From Clostridium kluyveri DSM 555 (GTDB lineage Bacteria > Bacillota > Clostridia > Clostridiales > Clostridiaceae): a DNA stretch of 64,000 bases. The stretch spans positions 310,001-374,000 of the forward strand of contig NC_009706.1 of the NCBI RefSeq assembly GCF_000016505.1, given 5' to 3'. Below are positions 37,075 to 45,437 of the stretch, in pieces. Below the pieces are notes generated by a model. That model was given only the letters and a program-made list of their open reading frames with translations, was not told where the DNA came from and did no database searches. The stretch's first letter is position 1. Each line of letters opens with the position of its first letter. The position numbers and the translations under genes are program-made.

Positions 37075-37530
37075 GTGAAAGGAAAAGGTATGGATTTGCT
37101 AAATATTATACAAAATGATTTTCCTATAGAATCAAGACCTTTCTTAACTTTGGCAAATAAATTGGATATGACCGAAGAAGAGGTTATAGAACTTATGAAG
37201 AAATTTAAAGAATCAGGCTATATTCGCAGATTAGGAGGGGTTTTTGATTCAGGAAAGTTAGGATATACAAGTACCTTATGTGCAATAGAAGTTCCAGAAG
37301 AGAGAGTCGAGGAAGTGGCATCTATAATAAATGGTTATAGTGGTGTCACTCATAATTATCTAAGAATGCATAAATATAATATGTGGTTTACATTAACTGT
37401 ATCCACCAGTGAGAGTATTGAAGATACTCTCGAAAAAATAAAAAATAGCATAAAAATTAATAATATACTGGTTCTAAATTCCTTGAATACTTTTAAAATA
37501 AAAGTAAATTTTAATGTAGAAGGAGTATAA
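37075..37530 (+). CDS. ahbA: Siroheme decarboxylase subunit A
   Basis: The 151-residue protein has an Lrp/AsnC-like helix-turn-helix half and a ferredoxin-like RAM half, as both siroheme decarboxylase subunits do. Signature stretches are FPIESRPF near the N-terminus, SGYIRRLGGVFDSGKLGY, and the catalytic-region THNYLRMHKYNMWFTL. With AhbB it removes the C12 and C18 acetate carboxyls of siroheme. GTG at 37075 follows directly on the ahbD stop; an in-frame ATG at 37090 with AAAGGA is an alternative start. Confidence 0.9.
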   Translation: MKGKGMDLLNIIQNDFPIESRPFLTLANKLDMTEEEVIELMKKFKESGYIRRLGGVFDSGKLGYTSTLCAIEVPEERVEEVASIINGYSGVTHNYLRMHKYNMWFTLTVSTSESIEDTLEKIKNSIKINNILVLNSLNTFKIKVNFNVEGV

Positions 37531-37535
37531 AATTT

Positions 37536-38000
37536 ATGGATTTACTGGATAAAGCTATTATTCTTAAGCTTCAGGAGGATCTGCCTTTAGTTCCCCGACC
37601 CTATAGGCATATAGCTTGTGAATTAGGGATTTGTGAAGAAGAATTACTTGGTAGATTGAGAAAATTAAAGGAAGAAAGAATACTGCGTAGAATAGGTGCT
37701 ATATTACACCATAGAACTGTGGGTTTTAAAGCTAATGCCATGGTTGTATGGAATATTTCAGAGTGCAGAATTAAAGAGGTAACAGATATGATGATTACTT
37801 TTCCGGAGGTAAGTCACTGTTACCAGCGCAGGGCCTTGCCAAACTGGAATTATAATATCTATACAATGATACATTCTAAAAGTTTTGAGCAATGTGATAG
37901 TATTATCTTACATATAGCACAGCGTATAAATATAAATGAATATAAAGTTCTATATAGTACTAAAGAATTAAAAAAGAGCAGTATGAAATATTTCCTATGA
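37536..38000 (+). CDS. ahbB: Siroheme decarboxylase subunit B
   Basis: This 154-residue paralogue of AhbA has LPLVPRPYRHIACELGI, RILRRIGAILHHRTVGFKANAM, and the AhbB-specific block VSHCYQRRALPNWNYNIYTM, which contributes the active site. The helix-turn-helix half is structural and does not imply DNA binding. It is five bases from ahbA and completes the siroheme-to-heme set. Siroheme itself must come from genes outside the window. Confidence 0.9.
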   Translation: MDLLDKAIILKLQEDLPLVPRPYRHIACELGICEEELLGRLRKLKEERILRRIGAILHHRTVGFKANAMVVWNISECRIKEVTDMMITFPEVSHCYQRRALPNWNYNIYTMIHSKSFEQCDSIILHIAQRININEYKVLYSTKELKKSSMKYFL

Positions 38001-38144
38001 GCTTTCTGAATAAAAATGATTCAAAAACAAAAAACTAAACTGATTAATGAGTATTTTAAAGGAGATTAAAAGTGTTTAATTGCAATAATATAATTATTGT
38101 TATAAAATTGTAATTAACAAATTTATATAGGAGGTTTTGCTGTG

Positions 38145-38432
38145 ATGGAGGTAAGAAAAGGTAAAAATAAATTTTATATAGGATATGAAGAAAAAGAACC
38201 TTTGGCTGAAATAGTGCTGGACGACTTTAATAAAGATTCAATGACAATTGAACATACTTATGTGTCAGAAAAGTTAAAAGGTCAGGGTGCAGGTAAACGG
38301 TTGGTTAAGAGCGTTGTTGATTTTGCAACGGAAGAAAATAAAAAGGTTATACCAGTGTGTGAATTTGCAAAGAAAGAATTTTCAAAAAATAAAGAATATG
38401 AGAGTGTATTGGATGCTTCCACAACTATTTGA
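38145..38432 (+). CDS. Small GNAT-like acetyltransferase (YidJ/Gtn type)
   Basis: The 95-residue protein matches the short N-acetyltransferase group: AEIVLDDF, the acetyl-CoA-binding region VSEKLKGQGAGKRLVKSVVDFA and KKVIPVCEFAKKEF. AGGAGG at 38131-38136 fits ATG at 38145; a GTG sits one codon earlier. The substrate is unknown. It ends in a terminator shared with the convergent yhaM gene. Confidence 0.85.
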   Translation: MEVRKGKNKFYIGYEEKEPLAEIVLDDFNKDSMTIEHTYVSEKLKGQGAGKRLVKSVVDFATEENKKVIPVCEFAKKEFSKNKEYESVLDASTTI

Positions 38433-38434
38433 GT

Positions 38435-38469
38435 ATAAGCACTACTAAGATTGAATTAGTAGTGCTTAT
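38435..38469. terminator. Bidirectional terminator between GNAT and yhaM genes
   Basis: ATAAGCACTACTAA and TTAGTAGTGCTTAT are perfectly complementary 14-base arms with a seven-base loop. The right arm contains the yhaM stop codon. Confidence 0.85.
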
Positions 38470-39397
38470 ATATTTGAATATTCTTCAAGAAAAATTTATT
38501 TTCACTAAACTCTCCCTTTTCTAAATTAGAAAGAGTATCCTGAAACTGATATATAATAGCATCCATTTCATCTAGTTTGTTTAATAATTCAGCTTCTAGA
38601 ATCATAGGTTTTCTAGGAGAGCCATTTTCTTCAGAGCCATGGTGAGAAATTAAAATATGTTTTAAAACCATTTCATCCTCCGCAGGAATATTTAATTCCA
38701 TGGCTGCATCGTGGAGCATAATTACTCCCTGTACTATGTGACCAAGCAATTTACCTTCTGCAGAATAATCTTCTACTATGCCATTTTCATTGGAACTTAG
38801 TTCATTCAATTTTCCTATATCATGAAGTATAATCCCTGATATGAAAAGTTCTGTATCTATACCGTATTTATATATATCTGCAAGGGCAGCACCGCTTTTA
38901 TACATTCTATATATATGATATAAAAGGCCTCCTTGTATAGCATGATGGACTACTTTTGCCGCAGGATAGTAGAGAAGTTTGTCTTTATTATCCTCTAAAA
39001 GTTTTGTAACCACTTTTTTGAAGCTTTCATTTTCAAAATGGGATACTCTTGTTAAAAGTTCATTATATATATCCAAAGGTTTTATAGGAGAAGTTTTTAT
39101 AAAATCTTCTATGCATACATTATCACCTTTGGTAATTGTTCTGCACTGTAATACGGTGAGCTGGAGAGTATTTTTGTAAGTTTTAGGAATTGTCCTTATT
39201 TTAATAACACTACCAAGGGAAATATCGGGTATATCTGTAATACTTTTATCCCACATAACTCCTTTTATGGAATCTTTGCCGTCGGTGAAAGTAAATTTAA
39301 TGTAGGGTGAATTATTAGAGGTTAGTCCTTCAGATATCTCATTTACCATAAGAAAAATATCACTAAGTTTATTATGAATTAATTCTTTAATTTTCAT
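38456..39397 (-). CDS. yhaM: 3'-5' exoribonuclease YhaM
   Basis: The 313-residue protein has an OB-fold nucleic-acid-binding domain (about 15-90; SPYIKFTFTDG, IKGVMWDKS) and an HD phosphohydrolase domain (about 145-290) with H151-H152, HDIGKLNEL at 192-200, HIVQG and HHGSEENGSPRKP. This is the arrangement of YhaM/CbfA, a metal-dependent 3'-5' exonuclease acting on RNA and ssDNA. Length is normal for the family. It is monocistronic. Confidence 0.9.
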   Translation of the reverse strand: MKIKELIHNKLSDIFLMVNEISEGLTSNNSPYIKFTFTDGKDSIKGVMWDKSITDIPDISLGSVIKIRTIPKTYKNTLQLTVLQCRTITKGDNVCIEDFIKTSPIKPLDIYNELLTRVSHFENESFKKVVTKLLEDNKDKLLYYPAAKVVHHAIQGGLLYHIYRMYKSGAALADIYKYGIDTELFISGIILHDIGKLNELSSNENGIVEDYSAEGKLLGHIVQGVIMLHDAAMELNIPAEDEMVLKHILISHHGSEENGSPRKPMILEAELLNKLDEMDAIIYQFQDTLSNLEKGEFSENKFFLKNIQIYKHY

Positions 39398-39570
39398 TTA
39401 ACAGTACCTTCTTTCATTTGATTTTATATCATTAAATATTATAATGATATAAAGTGATTAAAATGATTCTTAGGATAAAAGTATGTATCATAGATACAGT
39501 TAATATTATACCCTAAGTTCAAATTTATTGTACATGAATGACACAAAATCAGGAAGGATATGTATATAAA

Positions 39571-40383
39571 ATGATATTTGTAATTCAGTTGTTAGTTAAA
39601 ACATGTATAGAAACTGTATATCTTATGGGAATGATAACTTTAATTGGATTACTTCTTGGAGTATTAAGAAATAATTCCATAAGGAATTTTCAGAGAAGTT
39701 TTGGGAGTAGGGCATTAATGGTAACAGGGGTCATAGGAGTTCCCATACATGAATTGAGTCATGCTATATTTGCCTTATTGTTTAGGCATAAGGTTAGTAG
39801 AATAAAATTGCTTCAAAAACCAGATGCACAGGGAGTTATGGGATATGTACAGCATAGTTATAACAAGGGAAGTATTTATCAGCAGATAGGAAATTTTTTT
39901 ATAGGTATTGCACCTATATTTGGAGGAGTTCTCTCTATTATCTTATTGATGAGAATTACAATACCACAGGCTTATGAAAAGTTTGCCGGTATATTGATAA
40001 AGGGTTTAAATATCACAGTAATTAATAAAAGCACAATGGAAATAATGATGAATTCTTATGGAGAATTGATAAGGATCATTTTCTCAGTAAAAAATTTTCA
40101 GAACATATACTTTTATATATTTTTATTTATAGCTGTGTGTATATCATCTCATATATCATTAAGTATTGCGGACATAAAAGGAGCTTCCAGAGGACTTGCA
40201 GCCATATTTTTTATATTATTAGTACTTAACTTTTTTAATTTATCCCAATATTTAGCTTCATTTAACTTTATAAAGTATAATATTATAGTAACAGGGTTTT
40301 TGCTTATAGCTGTGATACTTTCTGTAATAACATATCTGGTAAGTCTGATTTTAGTTACCCTGAGGAGAACTTCCTTAATATAA
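39571..40383 (+). CDS. Polytopic membrane protein with M50-like HExxH
   Basis: The product (270 residues from this ATG) has about six hydrophobic helices. HELSH at residues 60-64 lies inside a membrane segment (VIGVPIHELSHAIFALL), as in site-2-protease-like M50 enzymes and their DUF3267-type relatives. No NPDG motif is obvious, so catalysis is uncertain. I prefer the ATG at 39571, since AGGAAGGA lies upstream of it and the earlier ATG (39538) has no ribosome binding site. The next gene, 18 bases downstream, is a clear site-2 protease, so the two probably act together. Confidence 0.7.
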   Translation: MIFVIQLLVKTCIETVYLMGMITLIGLLLGVLRNNSIRNFQRSFGSRALMVTGVIGVPIHELSHAIFALLFRHKVSRIKLLQKPDAQGVMGYVQHSYNKGSIYQQIGNFFIGIAPIFGGVLSIILLMRITIPQAYEKFAGILIKGLNITVINKSTMEIMMNSYGELIRIIFSVKNFQNIYFYIFLFIAVCISSHISLSIADIKGASRGLAAIFFILLVLNFFNLSQYLASFNFIKYNIIVTGFLLIAVILSVITYLVSLILVTLRRTSLI

Positions 40384-40401
40384 AAAGCAAGGAGAGGAAA
40401 C

Positions 40402-41355
40402 ATGGACAAGTATAACAGAGAAACTGAAAATTCTGATTTTCATGTAAGTAGAGATAATGATATAGAACGGTATATTGTAAATGATAGTATAGAAAAATAT
40501 ATAGTTCAAGGTAACTTGGAAACTAAAAAAGAGAATTTACCTATCATAGCAAAGAGTGAGAAGAACAAAAAAGATAAGAAGGGTATTTGGGGTATAATTG
40601 GAATTATTATTGCAGTACTTATAAAACTTAAATCTATAATAATACTTATTTTTACCAAGCTAAAGTTTTTATTAATATTTTTTAAATTAGGTAAATTTGC
40701 TTCAACATTGATATCAATGCTATTAATGATTTTGGTGTATGCTAAAATCTATGGATGGGCCTTTGGCTTGGGTTTTGTAGTATTGTTATTTGTTCACGAA
40801 ATGGGACATTATTTAAGTGCCAAAGCTGTCAAACTTGATGTAACTCTTCCTCTTTTTATTCCATTTGTGGGGGCTTTAATAAGTATGAAAGAAGAGCCTA
40901 AGGATGCAGTAACAGAAGCTAAAGTTGCAATAGGTGGTCCTCTAATTGGAAGTCTGGGAGCATTAATTTGTTTTATATTGTATTTTTCACTTAAAGAAAA
41001 CTTTTTAATGGCTCTGGCTTATACAGGTTTTATGCTGAATTTGTTTAACCTTATACCTCTGCACCCTCTTGATGGCGGTAGAATTGTATCTGCAATATCT
41101 CCCAAGTTATGGCTTATAGGAATACCTATTGCGGCAATTGCATTATTTAAGTTTTTCAACCCTATTATTTTGCTATTGCTTGTACTTGGAATTCTTCAAG
41201 TTATTAACCAATATAAAAATCCTGATAAACCTTATTATGAAGTAAAGTCTACCACAAGGTGGATATTTGCCTTCATGTATTTTGGATTAATTTTATTTCT
41301 TGGAATGGGAATAGCATATATCCATGGCATCCATGAATATATGCTGGTTAAGTAG
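40402..41355 (+). CDS. Site-2 protease family (M50) membrane metalloprotease
   Basis: This 317-residue protein has a ~60-residue charged N-terminal cytoplasmic part followed by about seven helices. The zinc motif HEMGH is at 132-136 in LLFVHEMGHYLSAKA and the second motif is NLIPLHPLDGGRI (NPxDG-like). Members cleave transmembrane segments or store as YdiL/YwmF-type proteins; the substrate is unknown. GGAGAGGA precedes the ATG. It ends at a small stem-loop shared with the convergent ABC permease gene. Confidence 0.85.
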   Translation: MDKYNRETENSDFHVSRDNDIERYIVNDSIEKYIVQGNLETKKENLPIIAKSEKNKKDKKGIWGIIGIIIAVLIKLKSIIILIFTKLKFLLIFFKLGKFASTLISMLLMILVYAKIYGWAFGLGFVVLLFVHEMGHYLSAKAVKLDVTLPLFIPFVGALISMKEEPKDAVTEAKVAIGGPLIGSLGALICFILYFSLKENFLMALAYTGFMLNLFNLIPLHPLDGGRIVSAISPKLWLIGIPIAAIALFKFFNPIILLLLVLGILQVINQYKNPDKPYYEVKSTTRWIFAFMYFGLILFLGMGIAYIHGIHEYMLVK

Positions 41356-41380
41356 AAGGACTGTAGTTACAGTTCTTTTC
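41354..41380. terminator. Imperfect stem-loop between convergent genes
   Basis: GGACTGTA pairs with TACAGTTC (one G-T), with T-rich sequence following on the plus strand. It overlaps the ends of the site-2 protease and ABC permease genes. Confidence 0.5.
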
Positions 41381-41975
41381 TTTTATATATGTTTAAAGAT
41401 ATTAAAATAGAAATTATAAAAATTACAATTGATATCATTGGTAAGATAAAGGATAATATATTTAATATTTGCTTATCTGGCATATTCACACTAAATTTTG
41501 AAAAAAGTATAATGATAACGGCAGGTGTAAAAAGTACTATTGTTACTATTAACCTGCTTTTTTCTACACCATATTTAAATAATATAGGTAGAGTAAGTGA
41601 TATATATAAAACTCCTACAGCACAAAGTGTAGTAGATTCAAATAGCACCTCTTTAATTGGGGCTGAACCTATAAGCAGGTTAAGTACTATGTTAAGAAAA
41701 AAAGCTATTAGGAGAAAAATCATGCTCATAATATATTTACTTAGTACCATATCGGTCCTGGAAAGAGGCATTGATAATGCATATTTATCCCATTTGGCTC
41801 TTTCGTCATAGGACATGACCGTTGTGGGAAGAATTGCACACATTATTACTACGGCTCCTCCAAGAGAGGCATTTTTGCTTGATAGAGAAATAAAGCCATA
41901 AAAAACTAAAAATACGGCGAGAATTTTCCACTGCTGCTTTAAATTCATAAAATCTTTTAATATCAATCCTTTCAT
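41367..41975 (-). CDS. ABC-2 type permease of a GntR-controlled transporter
   Basis: The 202-residue protein has six hydrophobic helices and the short cytoplasmic N-terminus (MKGLILKDFMNLKQQWK) of ABC-2 permeases found with YtrA-type regulators. It overlaps the stop of the upstream ATPase gene, forming a gntR-ATPase-permease operon. Such modules in Firmicutes respond to cell-wall stress or antibiotics; the cargo is unknown. Confidence 0.82.
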   Translation of the reverse strand: MKGLILKDFMNLKQQWKILAVFLVFYGFISLSSKNASLGGAVVIMCAILPTTVMSYDERAKWDKYALSMPLSRTDMVLSKYIMSMIFLLIAFFLNIVLNLLIGSAPIKEVLFESTTLCAVGVLYISLTLPILFKYGVEKSRLIVTIVLFTPAVIIILFSKFSVNMPDKQILNILSFILPMISIVIFIISILISLNIYKRKEL

Positions 41976-42820
41976 TATATTGCCTCCTTTGTATAATATA
42001 GCATTATATCTTCGATATTTGGTGGATCTATAGTATATTTTCCATGAATTTTATCTCTTAATACCAGTGCCTCTACTCCAAAATTATTTTTACGATATCC
42101 TTTAACTGCTGACTTATCGATAGCTTCAAACTGTGAAGGGGAACATTTTAATATACCATGACTTTCTATTAAGTCATCTTTAATGTCACTGAATATAATT
42201 TTACCTTTATGGAGAAAGGTAATGTAGTCACAGACTTTTTCAAGATCACTTATAATATGGGATGACATGAGGATAGAATGATCCGAATCCTGTATAAATT
42301 CTAGAAATACATCCAGAATTTCATCTCTTACTATAGGATCAAGTCCACTGGTGGCTTCATCAAGTATAAGGAGTTTTGAATCATGGGATAGGGCAACTGC
42401 AATGGAAAGTTTCATTTTCATGCCCCTGGAATACTCCTTTATAATTTTATTATTAGGTAAATCAAAATGTTTTATATAGGATTGAAAACTGTCCTCTTGC
42501 CAGGTTTTATAGATATTTTTCATAATAATGTTAATATCTTTTGGGTTTAAATTTTCAGGAAAACAACTTTCATCCAGAACAACACCTATATGTTCTTTTA
42601 CTAATTTCATATCTTTTTTGTTATCATGGTCTAAGATAGTAATTGTACCACTATCACCATAAATTAGATTGAGAATTAACTTAATCATGGTGCTTTTTCC
42701 TGCGCCATTTTCTCCAATAAGGCCCATGATAAAGCCTGCAGGTAGTTTTAGGTTTATATTATCCAGTTTAAATTCATCATATTGTTTTGATATTCCTTTA
42801 ATTTCTAAAGCATAATCCAT
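41975..42820 (-). CDS. ABC transporter ATPase of the GntR-controlled module
   Basis: This 281-residue ATPase of the BcrA/CcmA class has Walker A GENGAGKST, signature-region KEYSRGMKMKLSIAVALS (YSRGM replaces LSGGQ, as in this class), Walker B LLILDEATSGLDPIVRDE and H-loop SSHI. The C-terminal ~70 residues are the variable regulatory tail. It lies two bases after the GntR gene and overlaps the permease gene. Confidence 0.9.
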   Translation of the reverse strand: MDYALEIKGISKQYDEFKLDNINLKLPAGFIMGLIGENGAGKSTMIKLILNLIYGDSGTITILDHDNKKDMKLVKEHIGVVLDESCFPENLNPKDINIIMKNIYKTWQEDSFQSYIKHFDLPNNKIIKEYSRGMKMKLSIAVALSHDSKLLILDEATSGLDPIVRDEILDVFLEFIQDSDHSILMSSHIISDLEKVCDYITFLHKGKIIFSDIKDDLIESHGILKCSPSQFEAIDKSAVKGYRKNNFGVEALVLRDKIHGKYTIDPPNIEDIMLYYTKEAI

Positions 42821-42822
42821 TT

Positions 42823-43203
42823 TTAATCTCCTTTATATATTAGTGTCATTATTTCAATCAATTCATTTAAACTGAGTCCGCAAATATTTGCGGATTCAAC
42901 AATTTGCTGCATAAGATTTTCAATGTTTCTAAGCTGTTCTTCTCTTATAAATTCAGTATTTTTACTGGCTACAAAACTTCCCTTACCTGTAATAGATACA
43001 ATGAATCCTTCACGTTCCAGTTCTTCATATGCGCGTTTTGTAGTTATTACACTGATGCGGAGCTCTTTGGCAAGCAGCCGCATAGAGGGCAGCGGTTCTC
43101 CTTCTTTTAATTTATCTGATATAATCATGTTCTTAATTTGAGATGCTATTTGTTGGTATATTGGCTGTCCGCTTGAATTACTGATAATAATATGTATATT
43201 CAA
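42823..43203 (-). CDS. GntR-family regulator, YtrA type
   Basis: The product is 126 residues: a GntR winged helix (GQPIYQQIASQIKNMIISDK, LPSMRLLAKELRISVITTKR, LEREGFIVSITGKGSFVA) followed by only a short helical dimerisation tail, which defines the YtrA subgroup. TTG at 43203 is the probable start because AAGGAG lies seven bases upstream. An in-frame ATG at 43224 would place this site inside the gene. A 37-bp palindrome immediately upstream is the probable operator for autoregulation of the ABC operon. Confidence 0.87.
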   Translation of the reverse strand: MNIHIIISNSSGQPIYQQIASQIKNMIISDKLKEGEPLPSMRLLAKELRISVITTKRAYEELEREGFIVSITGKGSFVASKNTEFIREEQLRNIENLMQQIVESANICGLSLNELIEIMTLIYKGD

Positions 43204-43216
43204 TTTTATTCTCCTT

Positions 43217-43253
43217 GTGAACATTGTATATATATAATATATACAATGTTCAC
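43217..43253. promoter_or_regulatory. 37-bp palindromic operator of the GntR-ABC operon
   Basis: GTGAACATTGTATATA and its exact complement are separated by TATAA. The left end lies 13 bases from the TTG start and abuts the ribosome binding site, so a bound GntR dimer would block transcription. The arms also contain the TATA-rich -10 region. Confidence 0.8.
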
Positions 43254-43343
43254 AAAAGTGTCAAGGGCAAAATATTGGGTTGATGGGGCAATTAAAGAAG
43301 GGAATCTATGAATTGTTTCTGATAAGTCAGTTAGGCCAGAGGG

Positions 43344-43382
43344 AAAAAGGGCTTTTGAAAAATTAAAGCTGCCCTTTTTTTT
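43344..43382. terminator. Bidirectional terminator at the MFS gene end
   Basis: AAAAAGGGC and GCCCTTTTT flank an 18-base interior that itself pairs partly (CTTT/AAAG). T-runs are present in both directions. It contains the 3' end of the MFS gene. Confidence 0.75.
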
Positions 43383-44556
43383 CTTTAGTATTATTTTCAA
43401 ATATTTCGTATGAGTATATGACTAAAAGCAATACTATGAATATGGTGGAAAATCTATACATAAAAGCGTAATTGCTGCGTTCTGCAATAAAACTTAAAAA
43501 AATGGCTCCTAGTGTGTAGGATAAGTCCATAGAAGATAAAAAAGTTCCATTTGCAGCTCCTTTTCGGTTATGTGGAGAACGATTTACTGTCCAGGCCTGT
43601 AAAGATGGCTGCACGGCTCCGTATCCAAGGCCATAAAACAAAGAAGATATTATAAGTAATAATGTGGAATTTGCATAAGATAGTATTATTAGTCCCATTA
43701 TCATAAAAATTGACCCTGGAATTATTATAATAACATGTCCTCTTCTATCAAATACTCTTCCTACAAAGGGTCTTGTAATTAAAATCATTGCAGCAAATCC
43801 TATGAAATAAACCCAAATAGAAGATATATTGATCTCTTTACCGTATAACATTATATAACTCATAATTCCACATAGTGTTATTACTAGAAGAAAACACAGT
43901 AAAGAGGGCAGGGCAGCTCTTTTTTCAAAGGATTCTACCGGTGAAAAAATTTTCTTTGGAGTAGATTTTGAAGCAATTTTCTTAGGTGTTTTAACTTGAA
44001 AAAGAAATAGTACTCCAATGATTACTAAAGCTACTGATATAAAAGCAATATTTTTGAAACTGTATAAGTTCATTAGAATTATTGCAAACATAGGGGATAA
44101 AGCCATGGATATTATCATAGAAAGAGAATAATAACCCATGCCTTCACCACGTTTTTCTTTAGGTATAATATCAGAAAAAATGGCAGCAGCGCCGGTAGAA
44201 GCAAGTCCCCATCCCACTCCTTGAATAACACGGACAATTATTATGCCATCTACAGGAAGCCAAATATAAGATAGTGTAGTTACGTTAAGAATTATTCCCC
44301 CTATTAAAAGTAAGGGTTTGATCTCAAGTTTGTCCATTATACCGCCTGAAATTAGCCTGATAAGCAGTGAAGTTATTGAAAAAGTGCTTACTACAAGACT
44401 TGCTTCAAAGTTACTGCCGCCACAGAGTTTTGTGTATGCAGGTAAAGTTGGTACAAGCATGTAAAATCCTAAATATATAAATAGATTGGAAAATAGCATT
44501 ACTATGTAACTTTTAGTCCATAGTCTTTTAGATATCCATTGAAGTTCTCCTTCCAA
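43363..44556 (-). CDS. MFS transporter (12-helix drug/metabolite antiporter type)
   Basis: The 397-residue protein has twelve predicted helices and major-facilitator motifs: a motif A-like RLISGGIMDKLEIKP between helices 2 and 3, RVIQGVGWGLASTGAAAIFSD (motif B region), and GRVFDRRGHV between helices 8 and 9. It resembles efflux permeases. The MarR gene at 44719, in the same orientation and upstream, may regulate it, but a ~160-base gap with a repeat copy lies between them. Confidence 0.88.
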   Translation of the reverse strand: MEGELQWISKRLWTKSYIVMLFSNLFIYLGFYMLVPTLPAYTKLCGGSNFEASLVVSTFSITSLLIRLISGGIMDKLEIKPLLLIGGIILNVTTLSYIWLPVDGIIIVRVIQGVGWGLASTGAAAIFSDIIPKEKRGEGMGYYSLSMIISMALSPMFAIILMNLYSFKNIAFISVALVIIGVLFLFQVKTPKKIASKSTPKKIFSPVESFEKRAALPSLLCFLLVITLCGIMSYIMLYGKEINISSIWVYFIGFAAMILITRPFVGRVFDRRGHVIIIIPGSIFMIMGLIILSYANSTLLLIISSLFYGLGYGAVQPSLQAWTVNRSPHNRKGAANGTFLSSMDLSYTLGAIFLSFIAERSNYAFMYRFSTIFIVLLLVIYSYEIFENNTKEKKGQL

Positions 44557-44578
44557 GGTGATTCCTCCTTAAATATTA

Positions 44579-44728
44579 ATTTATCCGAAGGCTACCATTG
44601 CTAACACCCATCTTTTTCAAAGTGGGAGATAAGCACTACTACGCCCTTGGATAAGTTCTTCTAAGGTTCAGATAACGATGTGTATTCCTTATAAGCAAAC
44701 TCCACCTGAACCTAAGAATCACTTGATG
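44579..44728 (+). repeat. Dispersed intergenic repeat, fullest copy
   Basis: About 150 bases with two hairpins. The left part has CACCCATCTTTTTCAAAGTGGGAG (pairing arms ACCCA/TGGG-like). The right part has TTCTAAGGTTCAG (44659-44671) exactly complementary to CTGAACCTAAGAA (44706-44718). It overlaps the MarR stop codon. Partial copies lie at 2719, 6564 and 7318. Confidence 0.65.
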
Positions 44729-45144
44729 TTTTTGTTAATCTGCAAAAGGACTTTGCGGTATATATTTAATTCCTCATAAGATATATCATGAAGTATATCC
44801 TTAAATATTTCCTCTAAAAAGGGAGTAACTTTCTTACATGTATTTAGACCATCTTCTGTTATATGTATTACAAAGGAGCGCCTGTCCTCTTTGGAGGCAT
44901 GTCTTTCAATAAAATTTTTTCTTTCCATTATATCGAGTATTCTGGTTAATGTAGACTGATCTTTATCTGAAATTTCTGCTAAAAGTTTTTGACTTATTCT
45001 ATTCTTTTTTGATAAATTTACTAATACCAACCACTGCTCAGTGGTTAGATGAAATTTTTTTAATTTTTTATTCACATAATGTACTAATTTTTTGGAAGTC
45101 TTATTAGTCAACATTCCAATATCTTCATCGTAAGATTTAAGCAT
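44719..45144 (-). CDS. MarR-family regulator
   Basis: The 141-residue winged-helix protein has LTTEQWLVLVNLSKKNRISQ, the recognition region LLAEISDKDQSTLTRILDIM and the wing SKEDRRSFVIHITEDG. Unlike the MarR at 743 it has no histidine tail. It is in the same orientation as the MFS transporter gene downstream and is the likely regulator of it. Its stop codon lies in the hairpin repeat, which may end or attenuate the transcript. Confidence 0.9.
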   Translation of the reverse strand: MLKSYDEDIGMLTNKTSKKLVHYVNKKLKKFHLTTEQWLVLVNLSKKNRISQKLLAEISDKDQSTLTRILDIMERKNFIERHASKEDRRSFVIHITEDGLNTCKKVTPFLEEIFKDILHDISYEELNIYRKVLLQINKNIK

Positions 45145-45437
45145 ATTATTCCATCTCCTTAAAATAAATTTGTTACATCAATAGTTTGTATAACAACTAA
45201 TTATAAACAGATTTATACACATTTTTCAATAGGTATTATATAAATTAAGGTTAATAACATATGTTTTATATAGTGAATAATTTATTTACAAATAATTTTA
45301 TTGTCAGAAATGAATAAATTACATTATTATACAGAGGTTTTTATACTTTTTTGTAGAATAATTACTATAATGTATATTAATATAGATTTAATAGTATTGA
45401 TAAGTTTAATTTCAAATAATTTATAATGAGGTAGCTT

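Noticed and set aside
37075-38000. Reading ahbA and ahbB as Lrp/AsnC transcription regulators
   Set aside because: They carry the paired siroheme decarboxylase signatures and lie in an operon with ahbC and ahbD.
43260-43345. Coding-like stretch reading AKYWVDGAIKEGNL between the GntR and MFS genes
   Set aside because: Too short, without a start or a recognised family; it may be a remnant but cannot be supported.
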